Source: Promerops cafer
Lineage: Eukaryota; Chordata; Aves; Passeriformes; Nectariniidae
Assembly: GCA_013398275.1 (NCBI GenBank)
Contig: VZSE01012476.1
Location: 1,748,610 to 1,812,609, forward strand
Length of the DNA stretch: 64,000 bases
Direction: 5' to 3'
The position numbers and the translations under genes were made by a program. Numbering within the stretch: the stretch's first letter is position 1; each line of letters begins with the position of its first letter. This document shows, in pieces, positions 48,501 to 60,176 of this stretch. The notes beneath the pieces were generated by a model. The model did no database searches. It was given only the letters and a program-made list of their open reading frames with translations, and was not told the origin of the DNA.

Positions 48501-51500
48501 AAGATGAATTGCCTTTATGATTCACAAGTCACTCTGGATAATTAATTACTCAGCATTTATGGTTTGGCATGTGGTCATCAGTCGTTCAAAAAAATCATGT
48601 TTGTAAACATATCCTTTGCAGCTGCTCTTCTTATGTCAGACTTCAAAATGACTAGTGGAGATATGACAAAGCTATAAATGCCTTCCCTAAAAATTTACTG
48701 GCTGTGCTCCAGTTTATTTCTTGTGGGAAAAATTAAGCAACAGATGTGGCAGGGTAGGAGCTCTAAGGAAGAATGGTAAGGCACCTTGAATGGTTCTCAA
48801 ATGTATTTTTTTCCTCTTTTTGTTATTAGATATTGGAATCCTTAACTGCTCTTTGTAATGGCTTCTGTCTGTGAGCATTAGTTCTGATTGTAAGGTGACT
48901 TGACTTGAAAGACTTGAAGAAGTCTGAAATGAGACCTATGGCAGAACAAGAAGAAAAGCTAACCAGCACAGTTAGTATCTATTCAGCTCTGCCCAGCAGG
49001 CGAAGGCAGTATAAGAACCACAAATCCTGAAAGAATAGGCTTAATTTTTTTATCAGAAAGATCAGCAGCTCCATGGCTTACCAAAAGAATTCTTAATACT
49101 CTCCATTGTAAGACTTAAGACTATCTGGTCATTGGATAGCAGAAATCACAACCATCTGAGCTAGAGTTTTTCATTTGGGGTGGAAGCTGATGTATTAGAC
49201 GTGTCCTACAGCCAACTGATTCTCCCACCACACAGTCCTGATCATCACCACCCAGGGCTGCTCCATGCCCTGAAAGGGGCAGATATTCTGTGAGAGAAAT
49301 GAAATGCCTGATTATGAAGTTAAGGATCATATGATCTTTGAGACAGACTCATCTTCAGATTGCTTGAGTTATATTATTTCTTCATTTCCTAAGTTGCAAA
49401 CACTTCCATTTCAAACTGTGCACTTTTTACCAAGTGATTGACAGCCACTCTATGTATGCATATATGTATGCAAATACTGAGAGCATATGCTGCATCTATT
49501 TTTAGAAGCGATACAGGAAAAGGCAACTAAACACCATTTCTATTTAAATTATAGTGTCAGTTGGTTTCACTTCATTGCTTTTTTAAAGAGTAGCTTGTGC
49601 TTTTAAAATCAGATGCCAGCTACTATGCCACACAGTGAAATTTTGATATGCCTTAAGTGTAGGCTTCAGCTATAGTACAGACCTGTGGAAAGACATATAT
49701 TTAGAATTAGAAGGACCTTCCTGGTTGCCATGAAGCATCTCTGCAGGCTATGCTGAAAGAGCTGACTTCTTCTGGAAGGCCAGGACCAGGGCGTTTGAAC
49801 ATGAGTAGGTACAACTTTAGTGACTGCAGAGACTCCACATGCAAATCAATGTAAATGTTATGCTTGTTCACTTTGACCTACTGTGTCAGAGAGATTTCTG
49901 TACTGCTGTTGTCATACCCTCAGATATCTCTGTCCCAGGGTTTGTGGCCCTATCTCCATGTCTTTCTTCCTAATATCCTACCCTGTCATTAGGGTAAGCC
50001 ATGAACCCTCCAGACCCGGTATGTGTTTTCCAAGCCTGTTTTGTGGGGTGGAAGAAAAGAAGTCTTTAGTATAAATAGTTTTTTAGCTCAATAATATATT
50101 AAAAGGTAAGCAAACTTGCTTGTCTGCTGCCTGTAAGACTTGGACATACTCGGAGGTGACAGTGTTAGGACCCTGTCTTCCATCATCTGAACCTCCCATC
50201 TGTCACTGTCATATGTACAATCCACACCACTTTGGAGGGCAGAAGGAGTCAAGAAGAGTTTAAGGCTCAGAGTGAAACAAATTCTAGATACTGAAGAGTT
50301 ACCTGCAGCATGCAAACAAGACAGGCCACACTCCTTAAGGCTGGGCTCATGGAGTCCTATGCTAAAACAGCCTACACTGTGCATAGTGGAAGCAGGGAAA
50401 TTATCTATATTTGTCTTTGCTTGCCTCAGATCCTGGTGTGCCATGTTATTACTGGTTCATTTTTGCTGCAGCTTGGGGAAGAGGAAGGCAGCTGGAAGAC
50501 TGCCCTGCACAGGGGCAGCTCTGACAGCTCCAGAATCTGGCTGGTAGTGTCAGCTCTTCCTTGGTGAACAGGTTAAGCAAACAGCAGGCTCTGAGGAGCC
50601 TTGGGAAGCCCATGCAAAGAAACACTTGAACTCATAAGAACAATAAAAAGCCCTTGAGTACCACTGTAGGGCATTTTTTATGTATGTGGCATGAAGAAGT
50701 GGGTAGCCTGTGCTGCACAGGACTCAAAGGCTTGGATGCTCAGCAGCTGTACTGAGGTACACAGAAAGAATCCAGGGGGAAAAAATCAATAGCACTGCAT
50801 TATGTGTTATGAAAAATCTACAGAGAGGTTTAACACAGCTATCTCAATGAATGTGGTGAATGAGTTTCAGCATAAATTACCCAGTCAATTCCTTCTCCTG
50901 CTGATGCACACGATAGGGATGGAGATTTTGCATGGCTAAATATAGAAGGAATGTGGGGCAGAGATATTTTGTACACCTTGACTAGAGCTTGCAATTTACA
51001 CAAGTCTCTCTGTGTCAGAGAGAATACCACTCTGAATACCATGTCTTTGCCTGCCATTTAGGGCTGGCCCATGTTAGAGAGGCTTTATCCTGCTATTTTC
51101 ATTGACACACAATGATACATGCCCTTTTTTGTGTGTGTTTTACATTCGTTTCTAGAAGCTGCAGTCTATGTGTAGTAATATCAGTTTGACAGTACCATTT
51201 GTACTAGAGAAAGTCATTTTACAGCTGGAAGCAGAATAAGCTCTGCCTTAGAAGCACCTTTAACTGGTATGATTACATCAGGTCTCAGGGAAGTAAGAAT
51301 GGCTTCTTGACTAGTGCAGCTAAAGTTGCAAGACTTGCTAGCCTAAACAAGTCTTTAGATGTACTTTTCCCACTCTAGCTGTTTTCATCCATAACACTCC
51401 CAGAGTTCTCAGGTCCTTCACTGCAACATGGAGAGCAGCGAGGGAGATGGAATTGACAACCACACCTGCTTCCTTTCTGAGTACCAAACCAGTGGAGTGG

Positions 51501-52473
51501 GCATGGTATGCAACAATGGTTTATTTTTAACCAGCTTAATTACAGTGATGAACCCCGATTAATTGGCATGTGTGGATAAAGCCTTTTGGGTTCTGTCTGG
51601 AAATAAGCTCGTTCTGCAAGCATGGCCAGCCCTCTTTCAGTACACAGCTCCCTCCACACTCTCTCAGATCACTGTACACACTCACTTGCTGCCTTATAAC
51701 CACTGGAAAATTGTCTGTCCATGCTCTGAAGGACACTGTTTCAGCTAGAGCCTTGCCAAGTGCACAGTGCCTCTGCATAAAGAGAGCAAACAGGAGAGGA
51801 TCTACTTTAAATGGAGCAAACAATTACAAAAGAAGAACTTTTCTTGGGTAGAATGATGCCTTTCTCATGGCTTTTTCTGTTTTCAGGATTCTTTTTGTGT
51901 GATTTATTTTTACATATTTTTTTTAATATGGGCACGATGCCTGAGGGCTTGGCTTGGGATAGGCCAGTGCTACATGTATGTGGCCAGCCTAAGCCTCATC
52001 CTGACACATCCTTCACTTTCTCAGAGCTTGAGTTTGAGGGTTTGGGTTCTGGGAACCTCCCTGCTCAGTGGGGAGTAAGTCAGTACAGTGACAGAACATG
52101 GGGAGAGATTTATCTCATCCTGAAATAAATGCCTATTAGTTGGTCAGCTGAATGCCTTCCAGACTCAAGTGAGTACACAGATATAGAGAAGGAGATAAGT
52201 ACATGGTCAAATCAAACTGAACACAACAGCTATAGACATTTTTATTGACTCTCATCAGAGACAGCATTAATTAGCTAGGATTACCATATATTTGTGGATG
52301 CCAAGGATTCAAAATTGCTGCAAAAGTGGGCACATATTTAAAATACCTGAGAAAAGATAAGCTCCAGGACTGAGAAGCTCAGTTATATAGACATGAACAT
52401 TGTTTCTACAGATTTTCAAGCATATAATCTCACAGATTTTTTACCAAAAGTGTCAGAGACCTGTTCCTAGCAG
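45580..52473. other. unannotated single-copy sequence
   Basis: No gene recognised in almost 7 kb. Minus-strand frames at 45840-46184, 46203-46528 and 47436-47696 (86-114 codons) are not recognisable. A T10G9 homopolymer junction lies at 48377-48395. Two TAATTA/TAATTG cores lie at about 51536-51562. Confidence 0.5.
45622..45666. repeat. 26-bp direct repeat overlapping an imperfect palindrome
   Basis: agagtaaatcctgttggaa (45622-45640) is repeated as agagtgaatcctactgaaa (45648-45666). The join between them creates a near-palindrome at 45637-45658 centred on ttcactc/agagtgaa. It is a small local duplication 50 bp downstream of the possible recursive splice site. Confidence 0.6.
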
Positions 52474-52722
52474 TAGAATCATAGAATCATAGTATCATAG
52501 AGGAGTTTGAGATGGAAAGAACATTTAAAGCTCACCTAATCCCATCCCCTAGCAATGAGCAGGGACATTGTCCACTCGATCAGGTTGCTCAGATCCCCGT
52601 CCAAACTGATCTTCAATGTTTCTAGGGATGGGGCATCTACCATATCTCTGGGAATCTGCTTTAGTGTTTTACCACCCTCACTGTAAAAAACTTCTTCCTT
52701 GTATCTAATCTAAATAATCTTA
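52474..52722 (-). mobile_element. CR1 3' tail fragment
   Basis: A minus-strand CR1 end, about 250 bp. It begins at the left with three copies of the terminal octamer in reverse (tagaatcatagaatcatag). It continues with aaagctcacctaatcccatc, tctagggatggggcatctac and ttcttccttgtatctaatct, all characteristic of the CR1 3' region on the reverse strand. It is 5'-truncated before any substantial ORF2 sequence. Confidence 0.95.
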
Positions 52723-54879
52723 TCTAAATCATAGCCAAATAATCAATGATCAACTGATTTGCGAGTCCTCCAGTGCTTAAATGAATAGAAAAGTTTTGAG
52801 AATTTGGGGGAAGGGGAGAAGGGGCTGTGCCTAGAATATTTGGAGATCAAGTCCAAATCTGAAGTACTCTGCATGATTTCCTGGAAGTCTCAGGATAGAC
52901 TCTCCAGAGTGAAAGGAGGTGATTTGTCTTCCTTTTCTTCATTTCATCCATTACTACAAGTTTCATTCCATTATAATGGATACTCAACTCCTGTATGAAA
53001 ATATATTTGTACATACATACTTGTTTTCTGGTCCAGCTCTTTTGAATACATTAGGAATTGTATCTAGAGACATTATTATATGGAGGAGGATTATATCTCT
53101 GAGGACTCTGAAAGTAATCAGAAACAGTAGATGAAGTAAGTAGAGAGAACCCACTCCCAACTGACTGCACACAACACTCCCTGAAATCCTATTCCACATG
53201 GAATATGTATTTGTTCCCTATGGAACATATGTGGTGCCACTGAATTTGCTGCAAGTACAGACTAGTTCCATAGAAATACCTACTATATGATATTTAATCT
53301 TGCACGTTCAGTAGTTTATGCTCTAAAAGCAGGAAAAAAAATTCATTCCCTTCTTTGACCTGACCCTTAAGCACCGAAACCTGTACATGGCCCACATCCA
53401 GGCTTAACCCCCTTCACTATTTGTAAAAGCAAGGCTAGCTTCTATTGTGAAAAATAGAACATATACACAGACTGTCTCTTTGTTGTTCCTTTGGGCAGAG
53501 ACAGGGAAAAAACCCCACCAGCTGTTCTAGGGGGTAGGGTAAGGTGTTTGCAAGGGATTAAATTCTCTTGTATACAGACACTGCTGATTTTCTGCCTAGA
53601 TATTACTACTCTGTCTACTGTGTGCTGCTTGTCTGTTACAAAGGAATAGTAATGCTCAAATGCCCTGAAGTATGACAGAAATGAAGGTCATGGCACAGAT
53701 ATAGTTAACTCCTATTCTTTGATCCAGCTTTGAATAAAGACCCACCTAGAGGACTGCTGCATTGTGGCTGCATTCTTTCCCCACCAACAGGGATGGAAAA
53801 AACATGAGAGTTTTCAGAGATGTCAGAATGAGCATCCTTTCTTCAGATTAATGTGTTCATCTTGTTTTGAGGACAAATGCAAATAAAACACCTGAAATGA
53901 TTACACTGCAAGTGTAATTTATAGCTATGCTTCTAAAATCATGTGACCATGCATGAAATAGGATGCTTCTGACTTCAAAACATATTTTCTCTTATGAAGA
54001 TCAAACCCTTGTATTTTGACTTAGTGTATATAGCACCATAAATTGGTAAACATGTTTTATAGACCAAAAAAAAGTCTTTTGAGTCTATTGGAGAAAGTAA
54101 TATGGGAGGTCTTAAATGTCTTCTGTCACCACAGCTGCTCTGTTTCAATACAGCCCAAGTGGAAAATGCCTCGCAAAAGTACCTGCATCACCTCCATCTC
54201 TTACAGCTCTGTGGTACTGCCAGGGATGTGGCAAGTCACAGCTGCTGCCATAGATTTGCCAATTCCTTATGTGATACCCAACAGCTGTTGGAAGCTGTGT
54301 GTTAAAACTCGTGCTGGGATTTGAATTTCTATATACTCTTCCTCAGGAAGTGAAAACTGCAGAGCAATCTTTATGTCCCCTAACTCCCAGCCTGTGCTCC
54401 TATATTAAGAGGGATTCCACTTTGGCTGAGAATATGCACTACACCATGCTGTTTTCTTTAATTTCTTTTTTTTTTTTTTTCCCCACAAAACTACATTTTG
54501 GCATGCAATCACTGCCTCCATCTGCCTACTACACATGCATGTGCTTTCAGTTACAAAGCACTCTGATTTATATCTTATGTAAAAATGCAAAGCTTCGGGA
54601 ACACATCTCAGGAGGGCTGCAGTTTTCTCAGGACTGGCAGCATCTGTATTCCTCTGCCTCTGCCAAACATCATACAGAGGGCTCAGTTCCAACACCATTA
54701 GTGCTGCTGAAGCTGATTTCTGGCTACTGCTACGTTTTTCAAGGGCTGCTGAGGGCTGTACCACTGACTCCCCAGCTGGAGAATTGAGAACCCAGAGACA
54801 AGGTGCAGAGAGGAGCAAACGAGGAAGCTGCAGGTAGAATATTGCTCCCCAGTCTAAGCAAATCTCTGCCAGACAGGCT
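52723..54879. other. unannotated single-copy sequence
   Basis: No gene recognised. Frames of 162 codons (plus, 54299-54787) and 179 codons (minus, 54405-54944) overlap on opposite strands. The minus one runs through a poly-T tract and into a CR1 relic, so neither is supported. Confidence 0.5.
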
Positions 54880-55075
54880 TCAAAAAACTGCAGGAAATTC
54901 AGAAAAGGGCAACAAAAAATGTTTAAAGGACTCGAGGGATTCATTTCAAGAGAAGATTAAAGAAATAAAAGTTTAGCTCAGTATCAATAACTGACTAAGG
55001 GAGAATAGGATAAGTCCATAAAAGCCTCTGCAGGTGCAAAGAAATAGAGAAACCTTGTTTAAAGTGATTTAAGGA
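54880..55075 (+). mobile_element. degraded ancient CR1-like LINE fragment
   Basis: The stretch gaaattcagaaaagggcaac followed by aaaggactcgagg encodes EIQKRATKN...KGLEGF, matching the CR1 ORF2 segment QRRATKMIRGLEHL in position and sense. The reading then passes isolated CR1-like words (REDLKK, then a KSLCRCKEIEKPC-like stretch) with several stops. No 3' terminus is visible. The fragment is much more diverged than the others; boundaries are approximate. Confidence 0.5.
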
Positions 55076-55889
55076 ATAGCTAGTAACAAAAGAGTGGCAT
55101 TGATTAAAGGAAATGTAGACAGAACTCCTGGAAGCTTTTTGTAACATTGTTGTAACCAAGAGATGGATCACTGAATTCTAGAAACCAATGGACATTCTCT
55201 TGCTTTGAGAATTTGAAAAACAGACTGGACAAAGTCGCCAGTACTAATTGGGAATGAACAAGATAAATAACGTCAATATGGAACAATATATACTTCTTTT
55301 TTTAAGAGGTAGAAACATACCACTAAGAAGAAGGTGCCCCTGTGCAGCAGAGGTGCAAAGGAGACTTCAATAGCTCTCTCAGTGTATGGCACCAGGAGCT
55401 GAGTAGTTTGACTCAGATAATGTGCTTCCTTCCTTACGCTCCTCTTCCTGAGGCATCAGCATCTGTCTTGATGTGTCATCTTTCCTTCTTCTGCCTCCCA
55501 ACAGAAGTCCCTTTGGCATGCCTTCAAAGTAGGAGGAGCTCACTACCCTCTGGTTGATCCACACATGCGTGGCCATGAGACTAAACCTTTTAGACTTGTT
55601 GGTCATACACCGATAAGCTCCTTTGCCCAAGCTGGTTTCTGGTGCTGGACTTAATGCCAGTCCCAGTGGTTCACATTTCAGACAGGAGCTACGTAGGAGG
55701 ATGAATCCTATCCTGTCTACCACCCACTTGGACGCTTTCCTTTTTTTTCCTCATGTGGTACTGAAGTAACCCTGATCAGCAGAAGGACTGTACTGAACAG
55801 ATCTGGTGCAGAAAGATGCAAAAATGAAAAGTGCCCTTTGCTGTGGTGAAGGAGTCCAAGCTGCAATAAATAGAACTTGAGTCATCATT
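55076..55889. other. unannotated single-copy sequence
   Basis: Nothing recognised. The minus-strand frame 55379-55723 (114 codons) has no known domain. Confidence 0.5.
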
Positions 55890-56450
55890 TGAGGATACAG
55901 GCTGGGGAGGTTCAGCTCTTCTGAAAAGGAGCTGGGGGCTCTAGTGAGAAGCAGACCAAACATGAGCCAGGAGTCTGTCCTTGCAACAAGCCATACCCGA
56001 GTCTGTCTCAGCAAGAGTACAGCTAGCAGATCAAGGAAAGTGATTACCTCATAGTACTTGGCACTTCTTAGGCCACACATAGAACACTGTGCCCCAGTTC
56101 AAGAGAAGCACTGAAAACCTGGAGAGGACCCAGAGAGGGGTCATGAAGATGATGAGAGGATTGCAGAACATGGCATGAAGAAATCTTGAAGAAATTGGGT
56201 TTGCTGTACTAGAGAATGAAAGCCTCCAGGGGGATGTAGTCACAGCCTTTCAATACCTGAAATGCAGCTCCAGAGTCGACGGATATCCTTACAATGATGC
56301 ACAGAGTTTCATAAAGAGAAATTTTGTCGGGATATAAGAAAAAATTTTTCATTGTGAAACAATTAAAACACTGGCTGAGGCTGTCCTGAAGTGGTAGAAG
56401 CTCCCTCATGGCAAACATTCAGCACAGAGGTCCCTTCCAGATGAGACTTG
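55890..56450 (+). mobile_element. CR1 LINE fragment, old copy
   Basis: About 560 bp of degraded CR1 on the plus strand. It starts within ORF2 at the tacaggctggggaggttcag word and includes aaaggagctgggggctctag and RPNMSQES-like coding. It passes the region tggagaggacccagagaggg (about 56120) and gatgatgagaggattg, and ends near cagcacagaggtcccttcca (56420-56439). The terminal octamers are not recognisable. Multiple small indels break the frame. Confidence 0.8.
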
Positions 56451-57877
56451 CCAAGCTCACTCAGGTTACATGACAAACATAGAAGACTTCTGTCATATAG
56501 AGATGATTCTTACTCACTTCCATTGGAAAAGACAAGCATATCCTTGCATTTCTTTCTACGCAGTTCCTTAATTCGCTTTCTTTTTAAGGTTACCTGAGAA
56601 AAGACCTTAGTTCATTTGTTCCTTTCCACAGGACACGTGAATTTTTCTAAGATCCAAAGGAATAGCTCTCCAGCATGATATCAAGCCACATTCCTTTGAG
56701 TTCACTGTGGCCAGTTTATTTGCTCAGACATGAAGACACAACTCCATATGCATTTTGCCCTAAAAGAGGTTTTAATATAAAGAGCACATTTCTATCCCAA
56801 ATCAGTTACTTCAAAAATGTTACTTCAACCAATTTTTTTAAACAATAGCCCAAGAAAATTATCCAAAAAGCTTTCAGCTAATAGTTATTTGTAAAGCTTG
56901 GTTTCAGTTTTCACATTTTACCTTTGTTACATCTTTTTCAAGCATGTCTTCACCTTTCTTTGTAAGATAGGAAAACTTTATTTTGAAGCAACAAATTTCT
57001 ATAAGTGATTTCAGCGACTTTGGTGTGAATCAGAAGATCTGGCAAAGCTGACCCTCTTCTGTGAACTTTTCAAGCATCAGACAATACTATTTTTCAGTGT
57101 TGGACCAAGCTGCTTTTCTGGAATATTTCCAAGGCACTGAACTTTGGATACTGAGCAGAGTAATTCACAGAAGTTCAGTACATGTTAGCAAAATATAAGA
57201 GTTATTTCTTTAAATGCTCCTGTGGAGCCCTTGCTGGCCAGGAGCACTGCATGCAAGATGTGAACCTTTGCTTATAAAAGAAGACTGTGCCCTTTGAAAG
57301 AATGGAAGTGTGAGTGGTGAAAGAGGCAATGTACCCACTCTAAGCTGAACACTAATGAAGTTACCTCAGAGGAAGAGAGTGGATGCTCCATCTTCCTCTG
57401 TCAAGCCAACATTTCTACGGGCTTTTAAATTCCATACATAATGCTGATATGCATCTTGGTAAATGTGATATTTTTCCTCCTGAGCCAAGCATATTTATCA
57501 ATTCCATGAGCTGCATTTTAAGTAGTTAGAGATTAGAATGTTTTAAAACAAACCAATGTGTTTTAGTGAGTTACTGAATAAATGGGATACAGAATGGGCC
57601 TTACTTATAAAGAAGTAGCTATATTAACTATGCAGTCTTATTAATTAAAGTGGACTTACATATATATAAATAAGGTGAAATTTGGTCCAACTTTTTAAAT
57701 TCTGATCTTGTCACGGTCATAAATGTCAATCTAGATGCTGAGAGCAACTCCTGGCACAAAAAAATTACAGTACCAAATTGTGCATGCCCAAATACTTTCA
57801 GAGTTGTAAACAGCTGCTTAAGCTGCTGCTCACCTTGTAGATAAACCATATTCAAACAGAGGAAGTTAACTATTTAA
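56451..57877. other. unannotated single-copy sequence
   Basis: No gene recognised. The sequence is AT-leaning, with no reading frame above 75 codons. Confidence 0.6.
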
Positions 57878-58463
57878 ATGGAAAAGGAGGAGAGGAGAGG
57901 GTCGGAGAGGGTCGGAGAGGAGAGAAGAGAAGAGAAGAGAAGAGAAGAGAAGAGAAGAGAAGAGAAGAGAAGAGAAGAGAAGAGAAGAGAAGAGAAGAGA
58001 AGAGAAGAGAAGAGAANNNNNNNNNNNNNNNNNNNNNNNNNNNNNNNNNNNNNNNNNNNNNNNNNNNNNNNNNNNNNNNNNNNNNNNNNNNNNNNNNNNN
58101 NNNNNNNNNNNNNNNNNNNNNNNNNNNNNNNNNNNNNNNNNNNNNNNNNNNNNNNNNNNNNNNNNNNNNNNNNNNNNNNNNNNNNNNNNNNNNNNNNNNN
58201 NNNNNNNNNNNNNNNNNNNNNNNNNNNNNNNNNNNNNNNNNNNNNNNNNNNNNNNNNNNNNNNNNNNNNNNNNNNNNNNNNNNNNNNNNNNNNNNNNNNN
58301 NNNNAAAGAAAAGAAAAGGAAAGGAAAGGAAAGGAAAGGAAAGGAAAGGAAAGGAAAGGAAAGGAAAGGAAAGGAAAGGAAAGGAAAGGAAAGGAAAGGA
58401 AAGGAAAGGAAAGAAAAGAAAAGAAAAGAAAAGAAAAGAAAAGAAAAGAAAAGAAAAGAAAAG
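57878..58463. repeat. purine-only pentanucleotide array with assembly gap
   Basis: The plus strand is almost purely A and G. It starts with irregular ggagag units, including two copies of ggtcggagag, then becomes a pure AGAGA-type pentamer (57921-58016). After a run of N it resumes as AAAGG units (about 58316-58410) and ends as AAAAG units (58411-58463). The 196-codon frame across it (MEKEERRG..., with a run of unknown residues) is an artefact of the repeat. Long purine mirror repeats can form triplex DNA. Confidence 0.97.
58017..58304. other. 288 unsequenced bases (N run)
   Basis: All N. The gap sits inside the pentanucleotide array, and the unit differs on its two sides, so the switch from AGAGA-type to AAAGG-type lies inside. 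The real length is unknown. Confidence 1.
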
Positions 58464-59523
58464 TCTAATGAATAACTGGAGAAATAACCTACTAATTTAG
58501 GAAAAAAAAAGAATCAAACACAATTTCCATAGCTTATAAGCACATGTATCATGGGGATTAGTGAGAAACTTAATTGTCAATGTACTGCCTTTGAGAGCTT
58601 TGCCAGATCTCATATCTTTGACGGTTCTGATTTTCTTGTAGCTGGTGCCCCTGCCTGAGTTTCTAATGCAGCTAATTCCTTGACTAAATCAAAAGAAGAA
58701 AGCTTAATTTTAATGCCCTAGAGTCTTTGCAAGTGACTTTCACACTGGAACAAACTCGAAACTATTTTAATATGGAAGAAAAGCAATTAACTTTGTCAGT
58801 AATTTTTTCACTTGCATGTTTGGTATTATTTCAGCTGTGATTTTAAATGAGTTCTCTGCACCTCACTTTGCTTCTTCCTTGATTTGCCAATCTCAATGTT
58901 AGTCACATCACAGTCTTGAATTAAACTAAGCTGAAGACAGGTTTTACTCCTAGCTGAACCTACATAATTTTGATGGAATGTGATACTCAGCCACTTCCCT
59001 ACTCACTTGGTCAATAAACTAAAATCTCTTTTGAGGTTGCAGATAAATTGAATGATTCTGTGAAAAACTAGTTGGTTTCAACAGAGTATTTGTGTTTTAC
59101 AGCAAATCTGTGTGCTTTGGGGCACAGCAGTTTGTCATACTTTAATCAGGTAGGCTCCGTCCAGCAATGAACAGTGATGCCATTTCACTGCTTGTGTGGT
59201 GTGTACTCCTGTGTTCCCAGACAGGGCTGGGTGCTCCTGCAGGAGTGGCAAGGCTGTGCTGTGTGCACACCAAAGCTGTGTGAGTGCTAATAAGAAGGAA
59301 ATACAATTTCTCACACATCCCAGGCTTCAGAGTGTGTCTTCATCTCTGCTGCTGGCAGCTGGTGAGTAACATGGTTCTGCATCATGCCTTGGAAAAGCAG
59401 GCTGTCAGGACACAGCTAGGAGGCTCAAGTCATTACAGTCAAAGATAATGAGACACTTCAAGCTAGAGCCTCTGACACAGCAGAAGGGTACTTATGGTAA
59501 CATCAACTTTAGACATGAAAAAA
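58464..59523. other. unannotated single-copy sequence
   Basis: Nothing recognised between the array and the next CR1. Confidence 0.6.
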
Positions 59524-60176
59524 TCTTAGACTGTTTTGGCTTGGGTTGGGAGGGACCTAAAAGATCATCTAGTTTCAGTCCCCCTGCACTAGACCAGGTT
59601 GTGTAGGGCCCCATCCAAACTGGCCTTGAATGCTTTCAGGGATGGGGCAACCACAAGTGCTCTGGGCAATCTGTTCCAGTGCCTCACCATCGTCAGAGTC
59701 AAGAATTTCTTCCCAGTATCTAATCTAAACCTTTTAAATTCATTCCCCTTGTCCTGTCACTACACGTCCTTGCAAATAATCTCTCTCCATCTTCCTTTTA
59801 GGTTCCCTTCAGTTACTGGAAGGCTGGAGTTAGGTCACCCCAAAGCCTTCTCCTTTCCAGGTGGAACAATCCCAGTTTTCTTAGCCTTTCCTCATAGGAG
59901 AGGTGCTCCATCCCTCTAATCATCTTCATGGCCCTCCTCTGGACTTGCTCCAACAGGTTGATGTCCTTTGTATGTTGGGATCCCAGAGCTGGATGCAGTG
60001 TTCCACGTGGGGTGTCACCAGAGAAGAGCAGAGCAGGGCAGGGCAGAGCAGAGGGGCAGAATTTCCCCCCTCACCCTGCTGGCCACACTGCTTTGGATGC
60101 AGCCCAGGATGTGATTGCTTTTCTGAGCTGTGAGCATGCACTGTCAGCTCATGTCCAGCCTCTCATCCACTATCCA
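59524..60176 (-). mobile_element. CR1 LINE fragment
   Basis: A minus-strand CR1 of about 650 bp. From the left it shows the 3' region in reverse: gggttgggagggacctaaaa, caggttgtgtagggccccat and caagaatttcttcccagtat. It then shows ORF2 in reverse, including cctctggacttgctccaaca (59937-59956). It continues with the 3' part of ORF2 up to tgtccagcctctcatccact near 60152-60171. The octamers at the 3' end are decayed (tcttagactg). A short imperfect gagca/gggca repeat at about 60026-60056 interrupts it. Frames on both strands (up to 106 codons) are relics or chance. Confidence 0.93.

Noticed and set aside
54299..54944. Opposed frames of 162 and 179 codons
   Set aside because: They overlap on opposite strands, include a poly-T run translated as a lysine block and run into a CR1 relic; no domains are recognised.
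57878..58468. 196-codon Arg/Glu/Lys-rich open frame
   Set aside because: It is a translated pentanucleotide repeat (five-base units give a repeating five-residue pattern) and spans 288 N; there is no gene evidence.
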